32,814 bases of DNA from an uncultured beta proteobacterium (GTDB lineage Bacteria; Pseudomonadota; Gammaproteobacteria; Burkholderiales; SG8-41): assembly GCA_903893565.1 (NCBI GenBank), contig CAITMU010000160.1, positions 1 to 32,814 on the forward strand. The letters run 5' to 3'. Below, piece after piece: positions 32,752 through 32,814 of the stretch. The notes under the pieces are model-generated. The model was not told where the DNA came from. It saw nothing but the letters and a program-made list of their open reading frames with translations, and did no database searches. Positions within the stretch are counted from its first letter, which is position 1. Each line of letters begins with the position of its first letter. Position numbers and translations under genes: made by a program.

Positions 32752-32814
32752 ATGGAAAGATTTGTAGCCATTGGTGATGCAGCAAAAGCCCTGGGTGTGT
32801 CGATAACGACATTG
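32752..32814 (+). CDS. tnpA: IS607-type serine recombinase, N-terminal fragment (runs off the window)
   Basis: The 21 visible codons read MERFVAIGDAAKALGVSITT, then L. This is the MerR-like helix-turn-helix start characteristic of IS607-family TnpA serine recombinases, where a resolvase catalytic domain follows. The window ends here, so neither the catalytic Ser nor an accompanying tnpB can be seen. Any small MerR-like or excisionase protein could begin similarly, but this wording strongly suggests IS607. It sits 116 bp after the tal stop, placing a transposon at that point. Confidence 0.6.
   Translation, partial: MERFVAIGDAAKALGVSITTL

Overview
The window looks like a chromosomal segment of a betaproteobacterium. 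This rests on a Bug/TctC-type periplasmic binding protein, a gltX gene beside tRNA-Ala and tRNA-Glu genes, DadA-like, GGT-like and MocA-like catabolic enzymes, and class I photolyase, NudC and two-domain transaldolase genes. The taxon is inferred from gene content only; no rRNA gene is present. Base composition and gene integrity vary: compact, intact housekeeping blocks alternate with eroded accessory stretches.

Left part (1-8400) is accessory and partly decayed. A leftward pair encodes a CRTAC1-type seven-bladed FG-GAP/ASPIC-UnbV protein, split by one in-frame TGA, and a TlpA-like thioredoxin. Next come an amidohydrolase pseudogene with several lesions, a stray Tat-signal start, an intact Tat-exported lactonase-type beta-propeller, an orphan tRNA 3' tail with a terminator, a C-terminally altered AbiEi-type antitoxin, TspO, and the first quarter of a photolyase gene cut off near a G-quadruplex motif.

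The middle (8600-14990) is mostly core: tRNA-Glu and tRNA-Ala behind a textbook promoter, gltX, a gamma-glutamyltransferase-like enzyme, a Gfo/Idh/MocA oxidoreductase and a DadA-like FAD enzyme meeting tail to tail, then tRNA-Val(CAC). Beyond that tRNA lies a small accessory patch (15000-17700): a HipBA toxin-antitoxin operon controlled by three near-identical palindromic operators exactly 50 bp apart, followed by gene remnants including an excisionase-like helix-turn-helix start.

From 17784 to 22536 one co-directional block encodes a small Cys/His membrane protein, a TonB-dependent receptor and its own ExbB, ExbD and TonB, a self-contained outer-membrane uptake system. The right part (23093-32635) carries a Bug-family protein, a membrane-anchored methyltransferase, a cupin-like protein, a DsbA/HCCA-isomerase-family protein, a translationally coupled flavin oxygenase/MocA pair, a full-length photolyase, and nudC-tal. 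The window ends inside the first codons of an IS607-type serine recombinase, preceded by a hairpin-containing stretch that may be an omega-RNA-like end.

The best leads for something new are the dedicated TonB locus with its small Cys/His partner, the phased hip operator array, the TGA-split CRTAC1/TlpA locus and the structured DNA before the IS607 gene. No CRISPR array was seen.
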